Assembly (NCBI GenBank): GCA_035772735.1
Contig: JASDFA010000006.1
Coordinates: 26,391,501-26,455,500 of the forward strand
Direction: 5' to 3'
Source: Datura wrightii
Taxonomy: Eukaryota > Streptophyta > Magnoliopsida > Solanales > Solanaceae
Length of the DNA: 64,000 nucleotides
The position numbers were made by a program, and so were the translations under genes. The notes beneath the pieces are model-generated. The model had not been told where the DNA came from. It did no database searches and saw only the letters and a list, made by a program, of their open reading frames with translations. Positions 13,501 through 26,146 of the stretch are shown here, in pieces (position 1 is the stretch's first letter; each line of letters begins with the position of its first letter).

Positions 13501-16500
13501 TGCTGTTCTCTAATTTCCAAGAAATTAGGTAGAGGAGAAAAGGAAAAGATACAAAAATTCATAAATAAATTATTTATAAAAAAAAATAATGTTTATTTGA
13601 TAAGCTAGCTACTAAACACATACATTATATGGAGAAAAGTTTTAAACACCCTAAACAATGAAATTTAGTATAATATTGCTCTCATTTACTTATTGAATCA
13701 AAAATGTCTCTGGCGTCAACTTTTTTATTCTTCTCTATACTTTAAATTCATTTGTCTAAAAAATCTTTCTAACCATTTGAATTTTGGAGTCTCACTAATT
13801 AATTGTGATTTATAACTCATGATGTTGTGCTAAGGTTGACTTTAGGTGTGCTCAATACTGAAAAAAATAGTTTTCAAAAATATATTTTTATTCGTACCAA
13901 ACATATCCTTAATTAGTATAATTATTTTTCTATCAAATTCCACCTTATGGTGGTGATCCCAAGAGGATCTCTCTACCACCCTTATTGCATCTTCTGGAAT
14001 AGATCAATGCATTCCAGTACATATACAAATGATTTAATCCAAAGAATGATACCCCTTTCCCATATGCTTCTCTCCCAAACAAATTCCTCCCAAAATACAT
14101 TTGAAGGAGCACCAAATGTTTTTCATGTCTTGATTGCCATCTGTTCGTTTATGTAAGTGTGGTGCAGTGTTTCTCTATGAGGTCTAAAGCAACAACATGT
14201 AGGTACAAAGTTCTGCCCACATCTCTTGATAATATCATTAACTGGTAGTTTTTTTTCCCAAGACTCTCACATTAAGTATCAGAACTCAAGAACACAAAGA
14301 ACGTTTGAAACTTTTGATTAATTCAATGAGATGAGAGATTCCAGTCGTATGAGTAGATAATCAATCATGTCGAGTATTCACTTAAATTGACTCCCAATTT
14401 ATCTAGTTAACTAGTCGTAGTTTAATTTTGCTCATAGCAATCTTTCGATTTTATTCGCCTATTCAAGTTAACCTGATTCTTATTTCTATAGGATTAGAGA
14501 TATCGAGAATGCATGCATAGTTCCTACATAGCGAATAAGCAAGAAGGATAGCTATATTTCTATTCTAAGCGCGAGTCTATTTCCCAAGGTCTAGGTTCAT
14601 GAAATTTTCGTGTTAAATCCGGTTACAATCTAGAATTTCCTTTCTCAAGTTCCATTTTAGATTTGTAGATAATATTTAATTAGTGATCAAGTAATTAAAT
14701 AATTAAATAAATCAATCAATATAATAATAAAGATATCAATTCAAACTTCAATTACGATAGTCATGAATATCCCATAACCCAAGAAATAGAAAAAATGGCG
14801 ATAATCTCACAAGTTATAAAAATCATAGATTACAAGACAGGGATGAAAATAAAAAAGAGATGTAACTAACAATTCCTCATTTTTAGCTAAATCTCTTAAT
14901 TTTATGTTTGAGAAATTTGTACAAGTGATCATATTGATCATGTGTAACTTATTTGGATGGTTTTGATTGGTATCCGAAATGTTCGAATAGCATTTGAGTA
15001 GCAAAAATCAGTTCTAGACTGCGTAAAATTTTATTTTATTTTATTTTTTGGTACGAGCTCAATAGTGCTGAAGGAAGGAAAGTATAGCAGCGTTATCACA
15101 TGGCTTGCACTACCCGCATAAAAGATTGGCCTGGATGCGCATGGGCACCAGCAACATACATTCGCACAAACACTAGCTGGGCATGGTAAGCACTCACACT
15201 AGGTCATGCGGTCGAGCTGAAGTGCTTATCTTTGTCGTCTGGCTCTATCACGCCATTGCACTGTGATTATGCTAAATCTAGTTACAAGAATAAAAAAGAA
15301 AGATTAGATTCAAAATTTAAGTTATTTTATCATTGTTAGGACTTGGAAGCTCAGGAAAGCTTGGACATAAGGTTGGGATTCGACTATTTTTATCGAATAA
15401 GTGATTTTATCGCATTATTGGATGATTAACATGATTACCCACTTGTTTTTAAGATTAAATCAAGAGCTTTTAGGTGTAAAATTGGGAATTGTTATCGTAT
15501 AGTTAAGACAGTGAATTATGTTAATCTGAAGGTCAATTTGATAATGGATTTAAGATTTGAATACAATTTCGAACTCATGGGAGTATGAATAACGTGAAAA
15601 TGTATTAAACTTTTATTTTAACCTCAGGGATATAGTTTAACATTTTTATGGACTTTGACTTTGAAGTCATTAAATATTGTAATATGGTATCTTTGGACTC
15701 ATTATTCCATCGAGTTTTTTTTTAAAAATAGATTGAGAGTTTTTAGAGGCTTTGAAGAATGGAAAGACTATTTGTGGAGGTTAAAAAGTTTCGAACCATG
15801 GCAAGTTAAGGCTTTAACTTAATGAAGAAATTTTCTCCAATTATATGGTAATTGTGATATACTAAGTATATGGAGATAGCATATAAGTGAGATGACGAGA
15901 GCTTATGAGGTACTGAGGTGACAAGTTGGGTTGTTTGACTGATGTTCTTACTATTGCATATCTTATTTCGTTACATGACTATTTTAGCACAATCTTGCTA
16001 GTGATATTGTTTTAGGGATTGTTTGCATCCTGAGTTAATTATCAAGAGGTATCTGTATGTTAGACTATATGTTTAGATGATAGTCAATCTTTTGTCTGTA
16101 TACTTTGTAATTGCATACATGATTCTATATCGTGATTTGGATATTGAATGTAAATTGTTAATGTAAAATAATTCAACTTATGAGTTGTCTATGCAAATGT
16201 AGAAATGAATTTGTCCCTCGTAAGTCATTGTATCAACGGGCCACCCGAAATAGTGTACATGCAAATTTATTGCATTGGGAGCATTGATCATACCTCCTCT
16301 AACTCTTGATTCTTGTTGATGCATGTTGTATATGCCATATCTGTTGCATACTTATTATTCCATTTTTATCCATTTGTCATTACACATCATCTTTTTGTAG
16401 TTGTTAGTTGTATTATGTTGGATTATATATTCTTTTGGCCACATAGGTTATAGTGAGTATTCTTAAACCAATCCTTGTTACAATTTTGTTGGTGTCATAA

Positions 16501-17746
16501 CTCAAATTCAATCTTGGTGCAGCATTAGATGCTACAAAGCTACATCGGAGAAACCTAGACTTAAAATAACGTGAATGCTCCATTATTATTAATTAAATAA
16601 ATTATGCATAATTAAAGGGGACAACTATTAAATAAAATAAGAAAATAATACAAAAAAATAAGATGTGATCTATATGTCAATCAACATAGCAATATTCCCA
16701 ATAAGTTAAACAATGACTTACACAATACCCACAATATAATATCTATATGAAGTCTCTATGAAAGTATAACAAACTCGAGACACAACTCAAAACTCTAATA
16801 AAGAAATAGAAATAAGCACTGGAGTCCCACAAACAAGAATGTGGTTCGCCAAAAGTCTATATGAATAGCAAGTCTCTTCTAAGTGATATGATCCTATGGA
16901 ACCTACTCCTCCCCGATACCTAACACATTATAAAACAATGATATGCTTAAGTATTGGGTACTCAGTGAGAGTCTTGAAAAAAATTAACATAATAATAATA
17001 ATAAATAAATAAATAAATAAATAAATAAAATAGTATATTTCACACATTGAGTGATATGATGAAAACTCAAAAAAATCATCAATGATTAAATAATCAATTT
17101 CAATTTTTTATGTTCGAAAATCATGTAAGGCCAATCAATGCCAAAATCAAGTAATAATATAGATTTATAATGCCAACTCAAGGGAGAAAACTAAAGCAAT
17201 AAAGTTCATGCCAACTCATAGGTGTTCACTCCCAGTGCACACGCCAGTATATGTGATTGTTCAAGTAATGCAGTGATTATAAATAATGGAATGTTGAACC
17301 GACAGGGATTTATGATTGACAATACATGAGATCAACTATCACTATAAAATAAATAAGTATTCTCCACAAGAGATTATTTGGTATGAATTAGTTCTACTTT
17401 GAATTTTAACTGATTGACTAACGAGACATAAGCAGTTCAAGAGTTGTGATTATAAGCAAGAGACAAATTTTAGAGTAGTGGCGTTCCTAGTGGTCATGTT
17501 TCCTATCAACTTTCTTTGTCTTGTCTTAATTATTGAGCAATTGATCTACCGAGTTGATATTATAACTACGATTCTCTCGAAACTCTAACCACCTACCTAT
17601 GAGGGTCACATGCCGATATTGTTATGATCATGATAGTCACAAAGATGTTTTTATACTATCTATAAACAAAGTAGACAAACTAGGTATATTCTGTCCTAGC
17701 CGCAAATCCACTCTCTTATTTTTTGAGCGAGGATCCTACTAGGTGT
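10531..17746. other. AT-rich stretch without a recognisable gene
   Basis: About 7.2 kb between elements K and L. I see no retroelement protein, no long open frame and no RNA gene. Most of it is low-complexity AT-rich plant DNA. The stretch 17200-17740 (notably GAACCGACAGGGATTTATGATTG) resembles the untranslated parts of some plant LTR elements, but without coding support I leave it unclassified. Small open frames at 11508-11693 (reverse) and 13947-14156 (forward) do not look like known proteins. This is the only part of the window where an ancestral, non-transposon locus might survive. Confidence 0.6.
16987..17030. repeat. (AAT)n/(AAAT)n microsatellite
   Basis: A short run of AAT units passes into about seven AAAT units, a simple sequence repeat in otherwise AT-rich DNA. 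Confidence 0.9.
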
Positions 17747-19793
17747 TGTTACACCCTGTGAGTTTCTATCGTTTAACCAATGTGTGCATATATATTTTGA
17801 GAATATTGGGGTACAATGCATACGAAAAAAGGCTTGGGGGATGAATATGCAAGCACGGTATCGAGCGAGCAGGAGACCGCGGTAGGAAGGCGTGGCTCAC
17901 TAGGTGCAGCGCCGCGCAGGCCATGCTAGCGCATTGGGCGGTGCACCACGCCACCCCCTGCCACTGACTCAACTATATATAAGCCCCTTCACATTTGATT
18001 AAATCCTTCTTAACATTTTCCCACACCATGAGAGAGAACTTGGGCGCCTATTTCAAGTGATTTTCAACGAATTACGCCATTAAACTCTATTCAAATGCCA
18101 ATTCATCTTGAATAACTAGTTCCAGGCCTACGAGGAACGTCTCTGCAGAGTTATTTCATAAAAACTCGCTCGGAGTACCGAAACCCCGCCGAGTAAAAAC
18201 TGTAGAAATCACTTCTAATTGAGTCCTAACGGGCTACAAGTGATAGGTAAGCATTTCTACTTTCAAAACTCTCGGGAATTTGTGAGGTTTCGGCGGAATT
18301 GAACAAAGTTGTGTCATAGTTAATGTTGTGGAAAAATATTGTTATTTGCCAAGTCTTAGTATTGAAAATAGCCTTATTCTCTCAGCATAGTGCTGTATTT
18401 TGGTGGAATTACCGGCTTCATGTTTGAACTGTTTGGCTGAATGAAAATCCGCATTTGAGGTATGTTAAGACTAACCTCTTCTGCAAGTTATTCCTATCGT
18501 ATAGTAATATGACCTATTTCTTTGAAAGTAAGTCGAAAGCATGTATAGTGTGATTAGCTGCTATAGATAGATTGAGACTAGAACTTGACACTTAGTTTGG
18601 GATTGACCCTACCTAATATAGCCTTCCGTCGACCAATCTCAGGGTTACTAGCCGTGTCATCGCCTATGGGGCTATAGATCGCTCAGATGAGCTATATGAC
18701 GTATAAAAGGACTATATTTAGGATTATAAGGCCATATTACAGTCCATTCACGAATGGACTTCTTTTATGCCTTAACGACATCACTAAACCTCCACCGAGC
18801 CTTGTGAGCCCAGGGTGCAGTCACAGGAGCTCAGAAAGCTCAAAGACAGCTACAGGAGCCCAGCGGGCTCAGTTATAGACCATAGGCTAGGTAGGTTGGC
18901 TATAATTACCTATTGCATCATATTGACCCGATTAGGAGTATATAGATTGAACTGTACTTGCCAGGACTTATGGACGCCCAGGTAGGATATTCTATGGTGG
19001 TTGTACCTTCCAGGCTTATGGGGCTCAGATAAGGTTCTTGTTTGTATAATTATTTGTTAGCTATACTTCAGGTTGTGAGGCTATTTAGGTTATAACTCTT
19101 ATCCTTCTTGTTGATTACTTTTAGTTCTTTTAGCAGTTCTACTCAGTCATTTTCATTACTGCCTTACATATTCGATACATATTGTACTGACGTCTATCTA
19201 TGGTGTGTTGCGCACTTGCCTGCAGGTGCGGACAAACATGTTTTAGGACATTCTTAGCAGTTAAGTAGGGTTAGCAAATCAGTTGGCTCTCTTTTTCTGG
19301 AGTTGACAGTTAGAAAGGTTTGCTCTTTTTGTTGTATAGATTTTGGGTAGGTCACGACCACTATTCCACTCTTAGAGGCTTGCGGACTATCATTTTCAGT
19401 TGTTGGTTGTTGTTGGCCGTGTAGGGCCTATGTATGTTATATTTTTCATGTTGGCTTTGTAGGGCCTAGTGTAGCTTTTAGTTAGCAGCCTTGTCGGCTA
19501 TAGTATGAATATGACTACCTGTTTTCCTTCTATTTTGACTACATAACATGGTGGTCTTATCGGCCCGCATTGGATCCCTTTTATTGTTATGTTTGCTAGA
19601 TTAGCTGTTTCTTCTACAAGTTTGCTGCGTGGCCTTTTCAGCCCGAGACTGTATTTACAACTAACATATAGTTATTTGTTTTCTTGAATTTGAGTTGCTA
19701 GCAGGCACTGGAGGTGCATGTATCCAGCTAGGTCAACCCAGGTCCCAGTGCGATATTAGGTGTTAGCCATCCCCCACAAGGTGGGGCGTGACA
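17747..19793 (+). mobile_element. 5' LTR of element L
   Basis: The LTR is 2047 bases, starting TGTTACACCCTGTGAG and ending GGGGCGTGACA. It aligns along its length with the M LTR (21572-23589), sharing CGGCC-rich blocks (GGCCGTGTAGGGCC), the GTACTGACG segment near 19180 and the terminal CACAAGGTGGGGCGTGACA. It lacks the ACGAGTCGT motif array of the other LTRs, so L and M form a separate family. Confidence 0.9.
17973..17983 (+). promoter_or_regulatory. TATA box in L LTR
   Basis: CTATATATAAG lies about 230 bases into the LTR, after a GC-rich block, where an LTR promoter is expected. Confidence 0.6.
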
Positions 19794-19809
19794 AACTTGG
19801 TATCAAAAT
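19794..19809 (+). other. Primer-binding site of L, decayed
   Basis: AACTTGGTATCAAAATA directly follows the LTR. It matches TGGTATCAGAGC at the first eight bases and then diverges. M keeps TGGTATCATAGC at the same place. Confidence 0.75.
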
Positions 19810-20013
19810 AACGTCATATCCTAGGGAGTCTACAAGTCGTATCTAGTAGAGTCTTCTCTATTGATGTGTTATGCACCACATGCTATAGGCAGGAGGCTAT
19901 GAGGCATGATAGCATGGTTACCCTTCTTCCTTCTCCAATTGTGCTATAGAGCTATGTTGTATAGGGTTGAGTCCCTAAGCTTACGTTATTATGCTTATCT
20001 ACAGAGAAAATAT

Positions 20014-21350
20014 TTGACGTGTGATAGACTACGGCTGGTCGAGAGTTAGATACTGCTACTGGAGAGGGCACTAGCAGAGTGCCACCGTCAGAGCTAGCCC
20101 GACCTGAGGGCGAGAGGGAGACATCAGTTCAGTCTCCCCAACATTCTTCGCCGCGCCAGGAGCCCCCTAGGGTAGCAGATATGTCAGCACCACCCCCAGT
20201 AATCCTTATACCATCAGATTAGGAGGTTAGGAGCACGGTATATATGTTGGCTCAGATGATGGCTGCTCAGCGCCAGCCAGTGGTACCAGTTGTCTCTAAA
20301 TCTAATGGAGGAACCTGAAGTTCGAGGGTCTATGAGTTTCTTGCCCTGAGTCCTCCGTAGTTCATAGGGACAGACCGTGGAGAGGATCCTCGTGACTTTA
20401 TGGACCAATTGCAAAAGATATTTAGGGTGATGCATGCTACAACCACTGATTCAGTCGAGTTGGCAGTATTTCAACTATGCAACATAGCAGTCTTGTAGTA
20501 ATAGAGTTGTGAGAAGTCCCGAGGCAAAGACGTACCCCCTCCGACTTGGTCCAGTTTTTTAGAGGCCTTCGTAGATCACTATTTGCCTCGAGAGATCTGA
20601 TAGGCCCGAGTGGATCAGTTCCTAAACCTCGAGCAGGGTACGATGAGCGTTCGAGTGTACACAATAAGGTTTGACTCTTTGGCAAGATATGCGCCAGTAT
20701 TGGTGGATACCATGCCGTCCAAGGTTCACCGATTCATCATGGGGCTTCTTCTAGAGTATGTGGAAACCTGTATTACAGCTACCTTATGGGAGGATCTTGA
20801 TATTGTGCACATTAAGGATTTTGCTCAAAACATCAAAGGGATTATGCAGCGTCAGCATGAGGTAGAAAGAGTGAATTAGGAGAAACGCCGAAGGGCCAGG
20901 CCCATTGATATGCAGGCAGAATTTCAAGGCAGACCCAGGCCATGAATATCATATAGGCCACCCAGACCGTCAGCTCAGCAGCAGTAGGGCTGTAGATCAG
21001 ATCATCACAGACAACTAGGTCCCGAAAAGATTTCGCGAGCGTCGGGTTCCCAGCATCAGAGTGGATCAAATCAGAGCAAGCCGGTTGCACCGCGTTGTAG
21101 CATTTGCAGCTGAAGAAATTTTCGGAGGTGTAGATACGGCTCTACTACTTGTTATACTTGTGGGCAAGAGGGTCATATGATGAGGGATTGTCCGACCAGA
21201 GACCAGAGTGACTGGGACCAGCAGAACAGATCCTCAGCAGGATCACATGCTCCAGCACCATTAGCAGGGCGCCAACACTCATCTCCAGCCAGCAGAGGCA
21301 AAGGTAGATCAGGGGCATCAAGCTCTACCAGTGGTCTGGATCGCACTTAC
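20014..21350 (+). pseudogene. L gag (broken)
   Basis: It aligns with M gag from its start, but the start ATG is TTG here. Capsid-type segments include DPRDFMDQLQKIFRVMHA near 20390 and the region around 20610-20879 (VDQFLNLEQGTMSV, MGLLLEYVETCI). The zinc knuckle at 21150-21191 is intact: CYTCGQEGHMMRDC, Cys-x2-Cys-x4-His-x4-Cys. Several in-frame stops are TAG where the paired M sequence has CAG or CAA, which fits C-to-T decay. Confidence 0.8.
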
Positions 21351-21571
21351 GCCTTACCAGGGCGACAGGAGTCAAAGTCGTCAATATATGTTGTGATAGG
21401 TTTGTTGGATGTTTTTTCCCACCCGGTTTATACTTTAATAGATCCAGGTTGTACCTTTTCTTATGTTACTCTGCTTGTGGCACAATAGTTTTGTATAATT
21501 AAAATTTCTCCATCAATCGTTCTGGGTGTCTGCACCCGTCGGTGACTCTATTATTGCTAAGAAAATTTACC
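21351..21571 (+). pseudogene. L protease, interrupted by M
   Basis: SSIYVVIGLLDVFSHPVYT leads into TLIDPGCTFSYVT, the protease active site with its aspartate. The frame then decays, and the sequence stops at 21571 where the M LTR begins. The rest of L pol and its 3' LTR are not in the window, because the right half of M is itself lost. Confidence 0.75.
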
Positions 21572-23589
21572 TGTTACACCTTGTAAGTTTCAAAGGTTAG
21601 GCAACATATTCGCACGTTAGTCAAGGATTTTAGAGTTCAACACGTATGATAAAGGGCCTTGGGAAAATGTCGAACAAGCGTGAAGTCAAGCTTGCAAGGA
21701 AGAGGTGCGAACCAACTGCCTGAAGGGGCAACGTGTCACGGACCCCTCCCTGGCGCGTTGGGCTCCGTGGCACAGCCCATAATTGGCGCGTTGGGGTAAG
21801 GTACCCCGTGTCCACTACCCAAGTTATTTATAAGTTCAATGTTTTCATTGGTATCATTTCCAAATAATAGACCCACGGTTAGAGAAGAGAAATACGCCAT
21901 TTTTAATAAGTCTTCCTCCATTTATGCTATAAATGCTTCCCGAATTCAAATTAACTTTGGGTATCGAAGTTTAAGGCCATAAGGAGCATCACTACAGAGT
22001 TATTTTCATGAAATTTGCCAGGCAAATCATAACCCCGCCGAGTCAAAGTTGTCAGAATGACTCCAAACTAATTTCTATACGATCACAGGCTTCAAGTAGG
22101 TATTTCTCCCTTCTGAACTCTCGATAAATTATGCGTTTTCGACCGTGTTCCGTTAAGTTTAACTATAGTTAATAGTTATATAGAAAGTTATCATTTTTTC
22201 TGAATGTAGTACTAAAACCAGTATCATACTCCCAGTAATACGATTACAGTTAGAAAAGATGTTGAATATGGATTGGAACTCGGTAGCTAATCAGAAATCG
22301 GTGATCCAAGTATGTTAAGGCAAATGTTTTTGACATGTTAGTTCTTTCAGTATTATAACTAAGTATGAATCCCAGTAAGAAGATCAGAAGCATATCTATT
22401 ATGGCTAGCTATTGTTATTAGTTGAGATCAGTATTCCATGTTTAGTTTGGGGATTTATTACGCCTGTATAGCCTTCTCAAACCAATCCCAGGGTTACTAG
22501 CTAAGTCGACGCCTGCCAGGGGCGAGATGACGTCGCTCCAAGGAGAGATATACCGTTGGCAAGGGACGAAGATGGGGTCCAAGTTCCTCATACTATCTAT
22601 TCTATGGATGGACTATTTTTATGCCTATCAGCACTACACCACACCCCCTATCGAGCCTGGTGCCCAGGGTGCAGATATCAGATATCAGGAGTCCACCGGA
22701 CTCAGACACAACTACAGTTCAGGGGCCAAGCAGGCTCACTTGCACACCCAGGGGAATGGTAGGATGGCTATAGTTGCTATATGATGAAGTATGACCTTTT
22801 TAAGGGTATATAGACTGAAGTGTACTCGCCAGGGCTTATGGGGGCCCCAGATGGGTTATTTTGTGCTGGCTGTACCTTTTGGCTTATGGGGACCAGGTAA
22901 GGTTCTCGTTTGCATTAATTACTGATAGATTATGCAGTAAGAAGTACAACTATTTAGGTGGTATTCCTATTCCTTCCTTTCAGTTACTTTTAGATTTATT
23001 TTAGTTCATTCAGTTATTTATAGTTACTGCCTTACATATTCAGTACATATTGTACTGACGCCCTTCTTGGATGTTGCATTACTTTCCTGTAGGTGCAGAT
23101 AGACGCGGACCAGGACCTTTCTAGTTTTCAACCAGATTAGCAATGCAGTCGGCTCCTTTCTCCCAGAGCTCATAGTTAGATGGTTGACTCTATTTTTGTG
23201 TGTACAGTTTATGGGTAGGTCGGGGCCTTGTCTCGACCAGTATATCATTTCTAGAGGCTTGCAGATCATTTCTAATTCCCTGTGGTTAGTTGTTGTTGGC
23301 CGTGTGGGGCCCATATGTTTTATCTTGCGTGTTGGCCGTGTGGGGCCTTATTTAGCTGTTAGTTAGCGGCCATGTCGGCCATAGCTTAATTTATGTCGGA
23401 TTTACTTTATAGTCATAACTAGACGTCATGGTGGTCTTATCGGCCCACATAGGATTCCCCCTTATTATGTTTTCTTGATTTGAGATTTAGTGTTAGTCAT
23501 GCACCAAAGGTGCGTAAGTTCAGTCAGGCCAGTTTAGACCTTAGTAGGGCACCAGGTGCCAGTCATGCCTCTCAAGGTGGGGCGTGACA
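21572..23589 (+). mobile_element. 5' LTR of M
   Basis: The LTR is 2018 bases, TGTTACACCTTGTAAG to GGGGCGTGACA. Bases 21567-21571 (TTACC) would be the left copy of the target-site duplication; the right copy is lost. A TATA-like TTATTTATAA sits at 21825-21834. Confidence 0.9.
21825..21834 (+). promoter_or_regulatory. TATA-like box in M LTR
   Basis: TTATTTATAA lies at the position equivalent to the L TATA box, about 250 bases into the LTR and after the GC-rich GGCGCGTTGGG block. Confidence 0.45.
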
Positions 23590-23593
23590 AACT

Positions 23594-23605
23594 TGGTATC
23601 ATAGC
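23594..23605 (+). other. Primer-binding site of M
   Basis: TGGTATCATAGC lies four bases after the LTR end, one mismatch from the initiator-Met complement TGGTATCAGAGC. Confidence 0.85.
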
Positions 23606-23806
23606 AGGTCGTATCTCAGGGAGTCTACAAGTAGTTCTTAGTATAGTCTTGCCTATGGATGTGTTGCGCACCACATACTATAGATAGGAGGCTGCGAGGC
23701 ATGTTAGGATGGTTACTCTTCATTCTCTTCTAGTCGTGCTATAGAGTTGTGCTATATAGGGATGAGTCCTTAAGCTTACCATAATCTGCTTTTGTACAGA
23801 GAAATG

Positions 23807-24880
23807 ATGGACGCGCGATAGACCACGTCTAGCAGGAAATTAGATGTTGTAGTAGGACAAGGCACTAGCAGGGTGCCTCAGTCAGAGTCGGCCCAATCTA
23901 AGGGCGATAGGGAGATTACATATCGATCTCCCCAGCACTCTCTGTCATGCCAGGAGCCATCCAGAGTGGCAGATGTGTCGGCACCGCCTTCACCAGTCTT
24001 TATATCGATGCCATCAGATCAGGAGAGCAGGAGTGTTGTTTTTATGATAGCTCAGATGATGGCCGCACAACATTAGCCAGTGGCACCCATAGTTGCGGAG
24101 TCTTCAGGAGGACCAGGTAATTCAAGGGTTCAAGAGTTCCTAGCTCTGAGTCCCCCGCAATTTCTGGGGACCGACCGGGACGAGGACCCTCAGGACTTCT
24201 TGGACCAACTACAGCGGATCTTTAGAGTAATGCATGCTGCACTTGTAGAATCAGTTGAGTTAGTGGTGTTTCGACTATGGGACATAGAAATATTATGGTA
24301 CAAGAGTTGGAAAAGATCCCGATGTAGAGATGTTGCCCCTCCGACTTGGTCGAGCTTTTTAGAGGCCTTCTTGGACCATTGTTTGCTATGGGAGATCCAA
24401 CAGGCCCGAGTAGATCAGTTTTTGCATCTGGAGCAGGGATCGATGAGTGTTTGGGAGTATGCTATAAGGTTTGATTCCCTGGACCGATATGCATTGGCTT
24501 TTGTAGATACCATGCCAGCTAGGGTGCACCGGTTTATTATGGGGCTGAATCCAGAATATGTAGAGACTTGTATTACAGCTACTCTGCAAGAGGATATGGA
24601 TATTGCCTGTGTTCAGTCATTTGCTAAAAATATCGAGGGGATTAGACAGCGGCAGCGGGAAATAGACAGGGCAAATCAGGAGCAGCGCCGCAAGGTTAGA
24701 CCTAGTGACCTTTAGGGAGAATTTTGAGGCGGACTGAAGCCACGACTATCGGGCAGACCACCCAGACCCCTACCTCCACAAAATAGCAGGGTAGTAGATC
24801 AAGCCGTTAGGCAATTAGGACACAGCGAGAGTTTTCGACCATCAAGCTCGTAGTAGCAGAGGGGGTCAGAGCAGAGTAAA
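23807..24880 (+). pseudogene. M gag (early stop, long intact core)
   Basis: ATG at 23807 (also 23804) is followed by a TAG at codon 5. The same frame is open from about 23822 to a TAG at 24074 (CAG in L) and again from 24077 to 24715, the longest clean gag segment in the window. The core includes FLALSPPQFLGTDRDEDPQD, FLDQLQRIFRVMHA, VDQFLHLEQGSMSVWEYAIR, RFIMGLNPEYVETCITATL and a basic Arg/Gln-rich end. The zinc knuckle that should follow is removed by the deletion that joins gag to RT at about 24880. Confidence 0.85.
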
Positions 24881-24977
24881 TTTACTACCATCAAGAATAA
24901 ATACCCTCTCCCCAAATAGATGACTTGTTTGACTAGTTACAGGGGGCGAAGTATTTCTCAAAAATTGACATAAGATC
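24881..24977 (+). pseudogene. M RT fragment fused to gag by deletion
   Basis: Immediately after gag the sequence encodes TIKNKYPLPK and then, after a frameshift, the equivalents of DDLFDQLQGAKYFSKID, which is mid-RT. Zinc knuckle, protease and the RT N-terminus are absent, so about 1.5 kb has been lost. The fragment ends at the edge of the inverted duplication, sharing CATAAGATC with it. Confidence 0.75.
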
Positions 24978-26146
24978 ATAATAGATAACATAATATATTC
25001 ATGATTTAATTAATAATACATATTGGGCTTATCAAAAACATCAATGGATCAGAGGATCATAAATCGATATATCATGGGCATGCATAATCGGGTTTAAATG
25101 ATTAGAAATTCTAAATCATCCATACTAATAGCAATTTAGAGCTCAAAAGATGATCAAAATAATTAGATAATGATAGGGTTTCAAAATCACAAGAACCATA
25201 ATTAAATCATTAAATTTTATATAAACTGAATATAAAACCCCATGAGTTTTTAAATACATTTTGAGTAATTACTAGAGACGGAGCGTGGGTGTGGAAGAAT
25301 CCACCCATGGAAGACCTTACATACCTGAGATTATCAACTCCTAACCCTCCTTAAAATCCCAAGAATGAAATTGAAGGAATTGAGGTGAAAAGCTTGAAAT
25401 CTCCCCTTAGATCACTTCTCAAAATCCTTGCATGCATGAATGGGAGTTTAGGAAGGTTTATTTTCTTAATAGCCCAGCTTTCCCAAGAAAAAACAACGTA
25501 GTATAGGGCCTTATATCATGAAAAAGTCAAAAATACCCTTATTGAACCTGCCCTGAAAACTGGCCGGATGGAACCCACGAGTGGTACAAACAGGTCGTGG
25601 GAACCACCACCAAACCTTCATGTCCCTCGTCGAATGGACTATTGAATGTCTTCTCTCGAGACTAACCAACAGATGAATAGGACGACTTGTCCTCTAAAAC
25701 CAAGATCCGTTACACTGTCCGTTGTCTTCTCATCACAAAATTTGAACCCACTTGCCACGAGCCTCACCACGACTCGTGGTTCCTTCCAATGAATCGTGGT
25801 GTCAACCCATCACCTACACTGGAAATTCTTAACCTCCAACAACGACCACAACCAACGACTCGTGGTTTCTCCTAACGGGTCATTGGGTCGCCCTTTTCAT
25901 GTCTCCTAAAGAACCTAACTCCTTCCCATGACTGCAAATGACGACTCGTTGTTTCCCACAATGAGTCGTCATGTCTCCCGTGGTTTACACTGCCACCCAG
26001 CCTGATCCTATCCACTACTACATACAACGATCGTGGTTTGATAACATGAGTCATCCCATGGCCCGTCTTGCAACTTTTTCCCAATATCTACTGTTTTCAA
26101 CTTTCAACCTCCCGGGTCTATTCTTACGCACTTTCGGGGTACTACA
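24969..26146 (-). mobile_element. Partial C-type LTR in the left arm
   Basis: On the reverse strand it starts TGTAGTACCCCGAAAGTGCG at 26146, preceded by ACAAG, as in the complete C LTR at 33606. It covers about the first half of that LTR and stops at 24969. Motif-rich block: 25560-26060. Confidence 0.88.

Larger units (their letters stand above)
21572..24977 (+). mobile_element. Element M inserted in L (internally deleted, 3' truncated)
   Basis: Complete 5' LTR, primer site, gag, then a fragment of RT and an abrupt end where an inverted duplication arm begins. M and L belong to the same family, so this is a self-family nested insertion. M is younger than L by position. Confidence 0.85.

Noticed and set aside
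13947..14156. 69-codon forward open frame in the AT-rich island
   Set aside because: No recognisable domain, no supporting splice structure, and the length is within chance expectation.
22527..22784. Overlapping forward open frames of 85 and 68 codons
   Set aside because: They lie in the M LTR, which is non-coding, and the equivalent part of the L LTR does not keep the frame.
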